A stretch of DNA of 64,000 bases from Rhizorhabdus dicambivorans (GTDB taxonomy: Bacteria > Pseudomonadota > Alphaproteobacteria > Sphingomonadales > Sphingomonadaceae). The stretch covers positions 3,636,001 through 3,700,000 of the forward strand of contig NZ_CP023449.1 in assembly GCF_002355275.1 (NCBI RefSeq), written 5' to 3'. A program made the position numbers and the translations under genes. Numbering within the stretch: position 1 is the stretch's first letter; each line of letters starts with the position of its first letter. Under the pieces are notes generated by a model. That model saw only the letters and a program-made list of their open reading frames with translations. It had not been told where the DNA came from and searched no databases. This document shows positions 26,916 to 35,908 of the stretch, in pieces.

Positions 26916-27227
26916 TTAGCGGGCGGCGAGCTGCAGGTCCGAAACCTTGTTCACCGCCAGCTTGGCCTTGGCGGCGCCGATCGCGTCGCGGCGGCAGTTG
27001 GCGACCTTGATGCTGGTGCCCAGATCCGAAGCGCCGCAGGCCTGATAGGCCGCCTTGCGGATGCGGGCGTCGAGCTTGGCGGCGCCGGTGTCGCTGGCGA
27101 CGTTCAGATCGCCATAGGCAACAGGAACGCTGACCGGTTCGGCACGCAGCGGGGTCGCCGCAGCGACGGTGATGAAGGTGGCGACAACCGCGAAGCTGGC
27201 GGCGACGGTGTTCTTGAAGCTCTGCAT
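26916..27227 (-). CDS. UrcA family protein
   Basis: UrcA proteins are small exported proteins of unknown function found mainly in sphingomonads and relatives. The start MQSFKNTVAASFAVV is preceded by AAGGGACG; a signal peptide ends near PLRA. The mature part has the family pattern VPVAYGDLNVASDTGAAKLDARI in part, AAYQACG and VANCRRDAIGAA, with two conserved cysteines likely forming a disulfide. A sigma-54-like promoter lies about 43 bp upstream, suggesting conditional expression. It converges on the small lipoprotein gene. Confidence 0.85.
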   Translation of the reverse strand: MQSFKNTVAASFAVVATFITVAAATPLRAEPVSVPVAYGDLNVASDTGAAKLDARIRKAAYQACGASDLGTSIKVANCRRDAIGAAKAKLAVNKVSDLQLAAR

Positions 27228-27269
27228 TTTAACGTCCCTTTCGATGTGCGTTGTGGATGCACACACTTC

Positions 27270-27286
27270 AGCAGGAACCGTGCCAA
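27270..27286 (-). promoter_or_regulatory. Candidate sigma-54 promoter of urcA
   Basis: The minus strand reads TGGCACG-GTTC-CTGCT, against the -24/-12 consensus TGGCACG-N4-TTGCW. The GG and GC pairs have the correct spacing and only one core base differs. It stands in AT-rich DNA with transcription expected about 30 bp before the ATG at 27227. No enhancer-binding regulator is nearby. Confidence 0.45.
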
Positions 27287-27386
27287 ATGTAATTTCGCTG
27301 AAAATTCCGTATTTTTTCTAAATCGCGGCGGAATATGATTGCCAATTATCTGCAATATTCACCGATCATCGGGGTTTTACACCATA

Positions 27387-27773
27387 TCATCGCCTGCGCA
27401 GCGCTGTTACTTCGATCTCCACCTTCATCTCGGGCTTAATCAGTCCCACGATCAGCGCCGTCGCGGCCGGCCGAATGTCGCCGAACGCCTCGCCCAGCAC
27501 CGGGCCGACCTCGTCCCAATAAGCGGCATCGGTGAAATAATAGGTGGCCCGCACGACATCGGCCATCGCGAAGCCCGCGCCTTCCAGCGTGCGCCCGATC
27601 AGCGCCAGCGCGTTGCGCGCCTGCTCGGCCGCGCTTTCCGGCATGATCCGGGTTTCGGGATCATAGCCGGTCGTCCCGGCGACGAAGGCCCAGTCGCCGT
27701 CGACCAGCGCGCGGCTGTAGCCGACCTGCTTCTCGAACGGCGAACCCGACGAGATCAGCGTACGCGGCATCAT
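27387..27773 (-). CDS. RidA/YjgF-family protein
   Basis: Members of this family form trimers and hydrolyse reactive enamine or imine intermediates to keto acids and ammonia. Seen here are the family's core strands (DWAFVAGTTGYDPET), VVRATYYFTD, the Arg in DIRPAATALIV and the Glu of VEIEVTALRRR, the residues that line the active site. The gene starts at ATGATG overlapping the purT stop, so it is coupled to purT. It belongs to a diverged RidA subgroup rather than RidA itself. The substrate is unknown. Confidence 0.88.
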   Translation of the reverse strand: MMPRTLISSGSPFEKQVGYSRALVDGDWAFVAGTTGYDPETRIMPESAAEQARNALALIGRTLEGAGFAMADVVRATYYFTDAAYWDEVGPVLGEAFGDIRPAATALIVGLIKPEMKVEIEVTALRRR

Positions 27774-28954
27774 TCCTCCTCCACATAGACGATGCGGACC
27801 TTCGCCGCCGCCGCCCGCGCCGCCGCGCGAGCCTCGTCGGCGCCGCCTTTGCGCGCCAGCGCCAGCGCCACGCCCATCCGCCGGTTAGGCCGGGTCACCG
27901 GCTTGCTGAACAGCCGCACGTCGGTTTCAATGCCGGGCATCGGCGCCAGCGCCTCGGCGACGCCTTCGAAATGGAAATCCTCGGCATGGCGATCGGCGAG
28001 GATCACCGCCGAGGCGGCCGCGCCGTTGAGGTGGATGTGCGGGATCGGCAGCCCCAGCACCGCGCGGGCGTGGAGATCGAACTCGGTGAGGTTCTGCGAG
28101 ATCAGCGTGACCATGCCGGTGTCGTGCGGACGCGGCGACAGTTCGGAGAAGATCACCTGTTCACCCGCGACGAAGAACTCGACACCGAACAGCCCGTAGC
28201 CGCCGAGATTGTCGACCACCTTGCGCGCCATGTCCTGCGCGGCGGCGAGCGCCTTCTTCGACATCGGCGTCGGCTGCCAGCTTTCCATATAGTCGCCGCG
28301 TTCCTGCCTGTGGCCGATCGGCTCGCAGAAGATCACACCCTGGCGGGTGCGGATCGTCAGCAGGGTGATTTCATAGTCGAAGGCGATGAACGCCTCGACG
28401 ATCACCCGCTTGCGGTCGCCGCGCATCCCATCGACGGCATAGTCCCAGGCCGCATCGACCGCGCCCTCGGCGGTGACGATGCTCTGGCCCTTGCCCGACG
28501 ACGACATCACCGGCTTGACGACGCAGGGAATGCCGACCTTCGCCACCGCCGCGCGCATCTCGTCGAGGCTCTCGGCATAGAGGAAGCGCGAGGTGACGAG
28601 GCCCAGTTCGTTCGCCGCGACGTCGCGGATGCGGTCGCGGTTCATCGTCAGCATCGTCGCACGCGCCGACGGCACGATCGAATAGCCGCGATCCTCATAG
28701 TCCTTGAGCACCTCGGTCCGGATCGCCTCTACCTCGGGCACGACATGATCGGGCTTGTGCTTCTCGATCACGGCCGCCAGCGCCTCGCCGTCGAGCATGG
28801 AGAACACCTCATGCTCGTCGGCGACCTGCATCGCCGGGGCACCGGCATAGGAATCGCACGCGATCACATGCGCGCCCAGCCGCTTGGCGGCGATCACGAA
28901 CTCGCGGCCCAACTCGCCCGAACCGAGCAGCAGGATCTTCGCAATGGGGGTCAT
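27770..28954 (-). CDS. purT: Formate-dependent phosphoribosylglycinamide formyltransferase
   Basis: PurT makes formyl-GAR from GAR, formate and ATP, an alternative to the folate-dependent PurN. The start MTPIAKILLLGSGELGRE follows AAGGAGAA; the longer upstream frame is Arg/Ser-rich noise. ATP-grasp features include GSGELGRE, VKPVMSSSGKGQS, EFFVAGEQVIFSELSPRPHDTG and a C-terminal RRMGVALA. 394 residues is the family's usual length. It is coupled to a RidA-like gene, the upstream strand neighbour being a divergent GGDEF gene. Confidence 0.95.
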   Translation of the reverse strand: MTPIAKILLLGSGELGREFVIAAKRLGAHVIACDSYAGAPAMQVADEHEVFSMLDGEALAAVIEKHKPDHVVPEVEAIRTEVLKDYEDRGYSIVPSARATMLTMNRDRIRDVAANELGLVTSRFLYAESLDEMRAAVAKVGIPCVVKPVMSSSGKGQSIVTAEGAVDAAWDYAVDGMRGDRKRVIVEAFIAFDYEITLLTIRTRQGVIFCEPIGHRQERGDYMESWQPTPMSKKALAAAQDMARKVVDNLGGYGLFGVEFFVAGEQVIFSELSPRPHDTGMVTLISQNLTEFDLHARAVLGLPIPHIHLNGAAASAVILADRHAEDFHFEGVAEALAPMPGIETDVRLFSKPVTRPNRRMGVALALARKGGADEARAAARAAAAKVRIVYVEEE

Positions 28955-29110
28955 CAGGGCTTCTCCTTGAAAGCAGCCGATAGACGGTCGGCTCCGCCAG
29001 GTGAAGCGGGCAGGCCGCGATTTCCCGGCGGCAGCCACAACTTCATTTTACCACGGCCTCCTAAGGGTTTATGGAGAGGGGAACGATAATCAGGGGAGCG
29101 ATCCGGCCGC

Positions 29111-30277
29111 GTGTCGGTAGATGCATTCATCTTTGCGATACTGCTCGTCGTCAATGCGCTGATGGCGCTGGCGATGCTGCTCGCCGCACGCACGCTGGGC
29201 CAGCCCAGGATCGCCTATATCCTGGCGTGCACCTTCGGCATCAACGTGCTGCTCTACATTGTCGATGCGATCTACATCTTCCTGTTCCGCGGCAATCTGG
29301 CGCTCAACCTGATCGTCAGCATGATCGCGATGACGCCGCCCATTTTCGCCGCAACCGCCTATCGGCTGCGCTCGGGACTGCCGCTCCACCTTGGCCGGCT
29401 CGCCGCAGCCCACCTGGCGGCGACCGCGCTGATCCTGTGGTTCAGCTATTTCGACCCGAACCGGGGATATCGCAGCGCGATCGTGCCGCTGTTCGCAGCC
29501 TCGGTGCTGATCTTCGGCACCACAGCCCTGGTAAGGCCCGGCCGCCGCCTGCGGCTGGGCGAACGGCCGATCGTCATCACCAGCTATGCGCTGGCGGCGA
29601 TCGAGGTCGCCGGCGGCCTCGTCCTCGCGGCGATGCGCAACTCGCCCACGCCTGCGCTCGAACGGGCCTATACGATGATCGTCTTCCTCGGCCTGCCCGG
29701 GCTGACCGTCGCGGCCGGCATCTTCTCGCTCTATCTGCTCGCCGGAGACCTGGCCGAGCGGCTGCGCGTCGCCGCCGACACCGATTCGCTGACCGGCGCA
29801 CCAAACCGCCGCGCGATCGAGGTGACGGGGGCGCGGCTGATGGACGAGGCGCGGATCGCCGGACGGCCGCTCACCATCGCCATCTGCGACGTGGACCATT
29901 TCAAGGAGATCAACGATCTCCATGGCCATGGCCATGGCGACGAGGTGTTGTGCCGGCTGACCGGCCTGTTCCGCGAGCAGCTCGCGGAAGGCGGCGACTA
30001 TGGCCGCTTCGGCGGCGAGGAATTCGTCCTGTTCTTCCCTGGCAGCAATCTCGAGCAGGCCCGCCGCCGGGTCGAAGCGCTGCGCGAGCGGATCATGGAG
30101 ATCAGCATCGGCGATCTTCCGATCCGGCTAACCGCCAGCTTCGGTGTCGCCGGCATGAGCCTGACCGACCAGAGCCTGGCCGACATCGTCCGCCGCGCCG
30201 ACCGCGCGCTCTATGCGTCGAAGGAGGCCGGCCGCAACCGTACGACGGTGGACCGGCAGGGGCAGCTGGCGGGATAG
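29111..30277 (+). CDS. Membrane-bound GGDEF diguanylate cyclase
   Basis: Predicted to make the second messenger c-di-GMP. Residues about 5-215 contain six to seven hydrophobic helices with no recognised sensor domain. The GGDEF domain (about 225-380) has DTDSLTGAPNRRAIE, CDVDHFKEINDLHGHGHGD, the active motif GGEEF and ASFGVAG, so catalysis should be intact. The RxxD inhibitory site five residues before GGEEF is absent (EGGDYGRF), which suggests no product inhibition through that site. The start is a GTG; the true start is not certain. It stands alone between purT and yffB. Confidence 0.92.
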   Translation: MSVDAFIFAILLVVNALMALAMLLAARTLGQPRIAYILACTFGINVLLYIVDAIYIFLFRGNLALNLIVSMIAMTPPIFAATAYRLRSGLPLHLGRLAAAHLAATALILWFSYFDPNRGYRSAIVPLFAASVLIFGTTALVRPGRRLRLGERPIVITSYALAAIEVAGGLVLAAMRNSPTPALERAYTMIVFLGLPGLTVAAGIFSLYLLAGDLAERLRVAADTDSLTGAPNRRAIEVTGARLMDEARIAGRPLTIAICDVDHFKEINDLHGHGHGDEVLCRLTGLFREQLAEGGDYGRFGGEEFVLFFPGSNLEQARRRVEALRERIMEISIGDLPIRLTASFGVAGMSLTDQSLADIVRRADRALYASKEAGRNRTTVDRQGQLAG

Positions 30278-30313
30278 GCGTCACCCCCGCTTCCGCCGGG
30301 AGCAACGATCTTT

Positions 30314-30661
30314 TCAGCCCAGCTTCGCCTGATAGGCATCGGGCTTGAAGTCGACGAGCAGGTCGCCGTCGACGTCGAGCACCGGCCGCTTGATCATCGA
30401 GGGCTGCGCCTCCATCAGTGCGATCGCCTTCGCCTCGTCGATGCCGGCCTTGGCGGAATCCGGGAGCTTCTTGAAGGTCGTGCCCGCCCGGTTGAGCAGC
30501 ACCTCCCATCCAACCTTTCCAGTCCAGCCCTTCAAGGTCTGCGCATCGATCCCCGCGGCCTTGTAGTCGTGGAAATCATAGTCGCGGCCGCGCCCCTCCA
30601 GCCAGGTGCGCGCCTTCTTGATCGTGTCGCAATTCTTGATGCCGTACATGGTGATCGCCAT
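30314..30661 (-). CDS. ArsC/Spx-family protein YffB-like
   Basis: A 115-residue thioredoxin-fold protein of the arsenate reductase-like family. The N-terminus YGIKNCDTIKKARTWL carries the single family cysteine and KRPVLDVDG is the conserved cis-Pro region. It lacks other ArsC traits such as the residues for arsenate binding in plasmid ArsC, so a thiol or glutathione role is more likely than arsenic resistance. It is last in the aroC-acyP-pgeF-yffB run, 31 bp after pgeF, behind a GGAGA ribosome site. Confidence 0.88.
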   Translation of the reverse strand: MAITMYGIKNCDTIKKARTWLEGRGRDYDFHDYKAAGIDAQTLKGWTGKVGWEVLLNRAGTTFKKLPDSAKAGIDEAKAIALMEAQPSMIKRPVLDVDGDLLVDFKPDAYQAKLG

Positions 30662-30692
30662 GATGAAGGTCTCCTCTCGAAGGATGGCGTGT

Positions 30693-31457
30693 TCAGGGCA
30701 GGCCGATCAGCGATATCTGCCGGCCATAGCCGGTCTCGCCCCTGTGGGTCGCGCGGCGAAAGCTGAAGAAGCGCTCGGGCTGGGCATAGGTGTCCTCGCC
30801 GAGCGCGATCACCCTTCCCACCCCCGCCGCCCCCAACCGGTGGGCGACATAGGCCTCGATGTCGAACTGGGCATGGCCGGGGCGGCGGCCGTCGGCGAAG
30901 AAGCGTTCATTGGCCGGGTCGTCCGCCTCGAAGCGGCGGACGAAACCCTCGTCGACCTCATAGCTTGCCCGGGCGATGCATGGCCCGATCGCGGCGACGA
31001 TCCGCGCGCGGTCGGCGCCCAGCTTCTCCATCTCCGCCAGGGTCGCGTCGGTTACGCCGGTGATCGCGCCCTTCCAGCCGGCATGCGCCGCACCGACCAC
31101 CCCCGCCGCCGCGTCGGCGAACAGCACCGGCACGCAATCGGCGGTGAGGATGCCGAGCAGCAGGCCCGGCCTGTCGGTCACCAGCGCGTCGGCATGCGGC
31201 CGGGCATCGTCGGGATAAGGCGCGGTGACCGCCACGGCATCGGACGAATGGACCTGATGAAGGGTAACCAGCTTATGGCCCGGCGCCACCGCGGCAACAG
31301 CGCGCCGGCGGTTCTCGCGGATCGCGTCGCGATCGTCGTCCGATCCCAGCCCGACGTTCAGCCCGGCATGGATGCCTTCGGAAACCCCGCCCTCGCGGCC
31401 CAGAAAGCCATGTGGCAGGCCGTCGAGCGCAGCGATCCGGATGGGGCGGACATTCAT
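30693..31457 (-). CDS. pgeF: Purine nucleoside phosphorylase / laccase-domain protein (YfiH/PgeF family)
   Basis: Proteins of this family (formerly called multicopper polyphenol oxidase or YfiH) act on purine nucleosides and, in E. coli, help correct peptidoglycan composition. The zinc/copper ligand motifs are present: TLHQVHSSDAV, LTADCVPVLF and GAAHAGWKG, with a conserved IGPCI afterwards. 254 residues is standard. It overlaps the acylphosphatase gene by four bases. Which of the reported activities dominates cannot be told from sequence. Confidence 0.92.
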   Translation of the reverse strand: MNVRPIRIAALDGLPHGFLGREGGVSEGIHAGLNVGLGSDDDRDAIRENRRRAVAAVAPGHKLVTLHQVHSSDAVAVTAPYPDDARPHADALVTDRPGLLLGILTADCVPVLFADAAAGVVGAAHAGWKGAITGVTDATLAEMEKLGADRARIVAAIGPCIARASYEVDEGFVRRFEADDPANERFFADGRRPGHAQFDIEAYVAHRLGAAGVGRVIALGEDTYAQPERFFSFRRATHRGETGYGRQISLIGLP

Positions 31458-31744
31458 ACCGTCGGCTTTTGGCTGAAGCCCTGCGCGACCACGCCAGGGG
31501 TCTCCTCGACGATCACCGCATCGACCCGCGACGGCGGCGAACCGCGATGCATCCGGGCGATCAGTTCCTCGACCTTGTGCACGGGGCCGGCCGCGACCGC
31601 CTCCACCGATCCGTCATGGCGGTTGCGAACCCAGCCGTCGACGCCCAGATCGGCCGCCTGCTCGATCGTCCAGGCGCGGAAGAAAACGCCCTGCACCTTA
31701 CCCTTCACATGGATGCGGCGGGCGATACGATCTTCCTGCGTCAT
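31454..31744 (-). CDS. acyP: Acylphosphatase
   Basis: Hydrolyses acyl phosphates such as carbamoyl phosphate and 1,3-bisphosphoglycerate. The small alpha/beta sandwich is complete in 96 residues with the catalytic arginine in [11 protein letters not shown] and asparagine in [12 protein letters not shown]. The usual VGFR is replaced by VFFR, an accepted variant. It overlaps aroC upstream and pgeF downstream by four bases each, so the three are one translationally coupled unit. Confidence 0.93.
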   Translation of the reverse strand: MTQEDRIARRIHVKGKVQGVFFRAWTIEQAADLGVDGWVRNRHDGSVEAVAAGPVHKVEELIARMHRGSPPSRVDAVIVEETPGVVAQGFSQKPTV

Positions 31745-32811
31745 CCCACCTGCGCCCGGTGCAGCAGCTTCTGGTCGGCCAGGACCAGCGCCACCATCGC
31801 CTCCAGCACCGGCGCCGCGCGGATGCCGACACAGGGGTCGTGGCGGCCCTTGGTGCGGATGTCGGAGGCCTGGCCATCGCGGCCGATCGTCTCGACCGGG
31901 GTCAGGATCGACGAGGTCGGCTTCAACGCGATGCGGACGATCAGCGGCTGGCCGGTCGAGATGCCACCGGCGACCCCGCCGGCATGGTTGGCGAGGAAGA
32001 CCGGCTTGCCGTCGTTGCCGGGCCGCATCGGATCGGCGTTTGTCTCTCCGGTCAGCCGCGCGGCGTCGAAGCCGTCACCAATCTCGACGCCCTTGACCGC
32101 GTTGATCGACATGCATGCCGACGCCAGCTCGCTATCGAGCTTGGCATAGAGCGGCGTACCCCAGCCGGCGGGCAATCCTTCCGCCACGCATTCGACGATC
32201 GCGCCGACGGAGGAACCGGCCTTGCGCGCCTCATCGACGATCGTTTCCCAGCGCCCCGCCGCCGCGCGATCGGGGCAGAAGAAGGGATTCTCGTCGATCG
32301 CGGCATCATCGAAGGCCGCGCGGTCGATGGTATCGCCGCCCAGCTCGACCAGATAGGCGCGGATCCGGACTTCGGGGATCACCAGCCGCGCGACAGACCC
32401 CGCCGCGACCCGCGATGCCGTCTCGCGCGCCGAGCTGCGCCCGCCGCCGCGATAGTCGCGAAAGCCATATTTGGCGTCATAGGCATAGTCGGCATGGCCG
32501 GGCCGATAGGCCAGCGCGACCTCCGAATAATCCTTCGAGCGCTGGTCGACATTCTCGATCATCAGGCTGATCGGGGTGCCGGTGGTCCTGCCCTCGAACA
32601 CGCCCGACAGGATGCGGACCTGATCGGGCTCCTGCCGCTGGGTGGTGAAGCGCGAGGTGCCCGGCCGACGCTTGTCGAGCCAGGGCTGGATATTGGCCTC
32701 GCTCAGCGCCAGCCCCGGCGGGCAGCCATCGACCACGGCACCGATCGCGGGCCCATGGCTTTCCCCCCAGGTGGAGAAACGAAAGACGCGGCCGAAGCTG
32801 TTGAACGACAT
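31741..32811 (-). CDS. aroC: Chorismate synthase
   Basis: Last step of the shikimate pathway, converting EPSP to chorismate with reduced FMN as cofactor. Signature segments are [41 protein letters not shown] and [14 protein letters not shown], all intact in 356 residues. It is first of the coupled run aroC-acyP-pgeF-yffB on the minus strand. A REPIN-like element separates it from fabI upstream, so it likely has its own promoter in that 180-bp gap. Its product feeds the pheA pathway elsewhere in the window. Confidence 0.97.
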   Translation of the reverse strand: MSFNSFGRVFRFSTWGESHGPAIGAVVDGCPPGLALSEANIQPWLDKRRPGTSRFTTQRQEPDQVRILSGVFEGRTTGTPISLMIENVDQRSKDYSEVALAYRPGHADYAYDAKYGFRDYRGGGRSSARETASRVAAGSVARLVIPEVRIRAYLVELGGDTIDRAAFDDAAIDENPFFCPDRAAAGRWETIVDEARKAGSSVGAIVECVAEGLPAGWGTPLYAKLDSELASACMSINAVKGVEIGDGFDAARLTGETNADPMRPGNDGKPVFLANHAGGVAGGISTGQPLIVRIALKPTSSILTPVETIGRDGQASDIRTKGRHDPCVGIRAAPVLEAMVALVLADQKLLHRAQVG

Positions 32812-32877
32812 CTTACCAATTCTCGCTCGCCATTGCGCCTCGCGCCCTAGGGCAAATTGCTCCGGCCGTCATCCCCG

Positions 32878-32941
32878 CGGAGGCGGGGATCCATATTCCC
32901 TGACGCAGGAGGTTATGGATTCCCGCTTCCGCGGGAATGAC
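32878..32941. repeat. Paired inverted intergenic repeat (REPIN-like), TTCCCGC subfamily
   Basis: The shortest complete copy, 64 bp. The left arm GTCATCCCCGCGGAGGCGGG continues GATCCATA; the right arm is TATGGATTCCCGCTTCCGCG and ends GGAATGAC. Arms differ in a few compensated bases, keeping each palindrome. It lies between aroC and fabI. Confidence 0.78.
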
Positions 32942-32991
32942 GAACGGAGATATGTTTCCCCTCCCTCTCCCCTGAAGGGAGAAGGAGATTC

Positions 32992-33795
32992 TCAGGCCAG
33001 CGCGATATCAGGGGCGTCCTCGGCCTTCATGCCGATGACGTTGTAGCCGGCATCGACATGGTGGATTTCCCCGGTCACGCCCGACGCCAGATCGGACAGC
33101 AGGTAAAGCCCGGCCCCGCCAACATCCTCTATCGTCACGTTGCGGCGAAGCGGCGAGTTCAGCTCGTTCCACTTCAGGATATAGCGGAAATCGCCGATGC
33201 CGCTGGCCGCCAGCGTCTTGATCGGGCCGGCCGAGATCGCGTTGACGCGGATATTCTCCGGCCCCAGGTCCATCGCGAGATATTTGACGCTGGTCTCCAG
33301 CGCAGCCTTGGCGACGCCCATGACGTTGTAGTGCGGCACGACCTTCTCGGCGCCATAGTAGCTCAGCGTCAGCACCGAACCGCCATTCGGCATCATCGCC
33401 CGCGCCCGCTTCGTCACCGCGACCATCGAATAGGTCGAGATGTTCATCGTCATCAGGAAATTCTCGAGGCTGGTATCGACATATTTGCCGCGCAGCTCGT
33501 TCTTGTCCGAGAATCCGATCGCGTGGACGACGAAGTCGATCGTCGGCCAGCGCTCGGCCAGCGTGCCGAACGCCACGTCCAATGCCGCCATGTCGGACAC
33601 GTCACACTCGATCAGGAAATCCGAGCCCACCTCCTCGGCGAGCGGGCGGACGCGCCGTTCCAGCGCCTCGCCCTGATAACTGAACGCCATCTCGGCCCCT
33701 TGCGCGTGGAGCGCCTTGGCAATCCCCCATGCCAGCGAACGATCATTGGCCAGACCCATGATCAACCCGCGCTTGCCTTGCATCAAACCCGCCAC
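32992..33795 (-). CDS. fabI: Enoyl-[acyl-carrier-protein] reductase (NADH)
   Basis: Completes each cycle of fatty acid elongation. It is a short-chain dehydrogenase of the FabI type: the N-terminus LIMGLANDRSLAWGIAKAL is the divergent nucleotide site of FabI, and the catalytic Tyr-X6-Lys appears in YNVMGVAKAAL. Further family segments are FVVHAIGFSD, NAISAGPIKTLAASGI and VTGEIHHVDAGYN. The 267-residue length is normal. It starts 10 bp after the BrkB-family gene, likely in one transcript with it. Confidence 0.96.
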   Translation of the reverse strand: MAGLMQGKRGLIMGLANDRSLAWGIAKALHAQGAEMAFSYQGEALERRVRPLAEEVGSDFLIECDVSDMAALDVAFGTLAERWPTIDFVVHAIGFSDKNELRGKYVDTSLENFLMTMNISTYSMVAVTKRARAMMPNGGSVLTLSYYGAEKVVPHYNVMGVAKAALETSVKYLAMDLGPENIRVNAISAGPIKTLAASGIGDFRYILKWNELNSPLRRNVTIEDVGGAGLYLLSDLASGVTGEIHHVDAGYNVIGMKAEDAPDIALA

Positions 33796-33805
33796 GACAT
33801 CTCCA

Positions 33806-34732
33806 TCACTTTGTGGGCGCAGGGTCCTTTACAGAAGTTTCCGGGCTTTCCGCTAGAGCCGCGTTGAGATGTGCGCCGAAAACCAGTCCGAGCCCCACCA
33901 GCCAGAAGAACAGCAGGGTGACGATCACCCCTGCCAGGCTGCCATAGGTGCGGCCATAGCCCCCGAACAGCGATACGACCATGGGCAGCAGCATCGTCAC
34001 CGCCATCCACCATAGCGCGGTGAACAGCGCACCCGGCCATTTGGGACAGGGGGACAGGCGGTATTTGAGCGGAGTCAGCGTCGCGAACATCGCATAGAGC
34101 GCGGCCATCAGCATCAGCAGCGGCGCGATCCGCGTCAGGCTGATCAGCGGCTGGACATCGGCGCCGAAGGGCAGCAGCCGCCAGACGAACTGTTCGATGC
34201 CGGTGAGCACCACCTGGGCGCTGAAGGCCGACATTGCGAGCACGACCGACGCAAGAATGATCAGGATCGACCCGGCACGATAATGCCAGAAGCTTTTCGA
34301 AGGCTTGGTGCCATAGGCGCGCTGGAGGATATCGCGGATCGTCTCGACGAAGCTTCCCACCGTCCACAGGCCGACCAGCGCACCGAGCCATAGCAGCGCG
34401 CCACTATTCTGCGCGGCGAGCACATCCTCGATCGGTTTGGCGACAAGCTCGCGGACCGAGGGGGGCACGGTCGCCAGGAAACCATAGACTGCGTGCTGGA
34501 CATCGGGGGTGCGGCCGAACAGCTGCGCCAGCGCCGCCATTACGATGAAGAAGGGAAACATGGTCAGCAGCGCCAGATAGGCGATGTTGCCGGCGTGGAT
34601 GAAGCCGTCGGCATAGACGCCCAGGGCGGCCCGACGGACGACGGCATAGAGCCGTCCACCGGGCCGCATTTCGTTGAGATGTTTCTCGAACGGGCGCCTG
34701 TGCCGTGCTTCGGGGGATTCGTCGCTCACCAA
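33806..34732 (-). CDS. YihY/BrkB-family membrane protein
   Basis: A 308-residue inner-membrane protein with six predicted helices (for example LALLTMFPFFIVMAALAQLFG, GALVGLWTVGSFVETIR, LFFWLVGLGLVFGAHLNA in part). The family was once called ribonuclease BN, which is a misassignment; its role is not settled and may be transport. The N-terminus is basic and soluble, and the last 20 residues are a charged tail. It lies between dnaJ-like and fabI on the minus strand with short gaps, suggesting one operon. Confidence 0.88.
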   Translation of the reverse strand: MVSDESPEARHRRPFEKHLNEMRPGGRLYAVVRRAALGVYADGFIHAGNIAYLALLTMFPFFIVMAALAQLFGRTPDVQHAVYGFLATVPPSVRELVAKPIEDVLAAQNSGALLWLGALVGLWTVGSFVETIRDILQRAYGTKPSKSFWHYRAGSILIILASVVLAMSAFSAQVVLTGIEQFVWRLLPFGADVQPLISLTRIAPLLMLMAALYAMFATLTPLKYRLSPCPKWPGALFTALWWMAVTMLLPMVVSLFGGYGRTYGSLAGVIVTLLFFWLVGLGLVFGAHLNAALAESPETSVKDPAPTK

Positions 34733-34772
34733 AGCATCGGTTCCTGTCCCCTTGGCGATCCGGCCTGCCCGC

Positions 34773-35756
34773 TCAAACGCCTAGACTAGCCCTCGGGTTG
34801 CGCTGGCCCTTGCCCGGCCAGGATTCGATGAAGGCCTCCAGCGCCGCATCGTCGGCGGGAATGTCGATCATCACCGTGACGAGCTGGTCGCCGCGCGATC
34901 CGTCCTTGCGGTGAAATCCCTTGCCCTTGAGCCGCAGCGTCTTGCCCGAGCTGGTGCCCTTGGGGATCGCCAGCATCACCGCGCCATCGACGGTCGGTAC
35001 CTTCACCCTGGCACCGGCCACCGCCTCGTCGATCGCGACTGGAAGATCCAGCCGGACATCGTCCTCGTCGCGGCGGAAGAAGCGGTGCGGGCGCACCTCG
35101 ATCGCGATGATCGCGTCGCCACGGCCGCCCTGCCCTTCCTCGCCCTGGCCGGCAAGGCGCATATGCGTGCCGGTCTCGACCCCGTTGGGCAGCTTCACGT
35201 CGATCGTCTTGCCGTTCGACAGCGTGATGCGCTGCGGCTTCAGCGCCGCGGCATCCTCAAACGGAACCGCCAGCCGGTAGTTGACGTCCGCGCCCTTCAG
35301 CGGCCGGCCGCCGCCCTGTGTCCCGAAGCCGCCGAAACCGCCGCGCCGGCCGCCGCCCGCGCTACCGCCAGCGCGGTTGCGGCCGAAAATTCCTTCGAAG
35401 ATGTCGCCGAAATCAGAAGCGTCGCCGCCGAATTCGAAACCCGCGCCGCCCGGCCCCGCGCCCGGATGGAAACCGCCGCTTCCGCCGCCGCGTCCGCCGA
35501 ACCCGAAGGGACCGCGCGGATTGCCCTGCTCGTCAATCTCGCCGCGATCATATTGGGCACGCTTGTCGCGGTCGGACAGCAGGTCATAGGCGGCGGTGAC
35601 TTCGGAAAAGCGCTCCGCCGCCTTGGGATTGTCCTGATTGCGGTCGGGGTGCAACTCTTTGGCGAGCTTGCGATAGGCCTTCTTGATCTCGGCCTCGTCC
35701 GCCCCGCGCTTCACACCCAGCTTCGAATAGAGGTCCGCCATGGTTGTCGTCGTCAT
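34773..35756 (-). CDS. DnaJ-class co-chaperone (CbpA/DnaJ-like, no zinc domain)
   Basis: Stimulates the ATPase of DnaK and binds unfolded protein. The J domain is at the N-terminus ([21 protein letters not shown], with HPD in ELHPDRN), followed by a Gly/Phe-rich linker ([15 protein letters not shown]) and two C-terminal beta-sandwich domains. The CxxCxGxG zinc repeats of classic DnaJ are absent, so it is the CbpA-like type. Start [11 protein letters not shown] is preferred; MADLYS five codons later is an alternative. Divergent from the zinc peptidase gene. Confidence 0.92.
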   Translation of the reverse strand: MTTTTMADLYSKLGVKRGADEAEIKKAYRKLAKELHPDRNQDNPKAAERFSEVTAAYDLLSDRDKRAQYDRGEIDEQGNPRGPFGFGGRGGGSGGFHPGAGPGGAGFEFGGDASDFGDIFEGIFGRNRAGGSAGGGRRGGFGGFGTQGGGRPLKGADVNYRLAVPFEDAAALKPQRITLSNGKTIDVKLPNGVETGTHMRLAGQGEEGQGGRGDAIIAIEVRPHRFFRRDEDDVRLDLPVAIDEAVAGARVKVPTVDGAVMLAIPKGTSSGKTLRLKGKGFHRKDGSRGDQLVTVMIDIPADDAALEAFIESWPGKGQRNPRASLGV

Positions 35757-35908
35757 CCTGCCGCCACGCCTGTTGCAAAAATACAACAGATGAGATGTGG
35801 TCCCCCTTGCCATTCCGCAAGTGAAAAAATCCTTTTCGCGGCAACCCGCCGGAACCCGCAGCGTTCTTGCGGCCTGATCGTTCCAACTGCAAGCGGCTTA
35901 CCCCATCC

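Noticed and set aside
30280-30305. Possible repeat arm after the GGDEF gene
   Set aside because: A single imperfect arm (GTCACCCCCGCTTCCGCCGGG) with no partner; could be chance in a short GC-rich gap.
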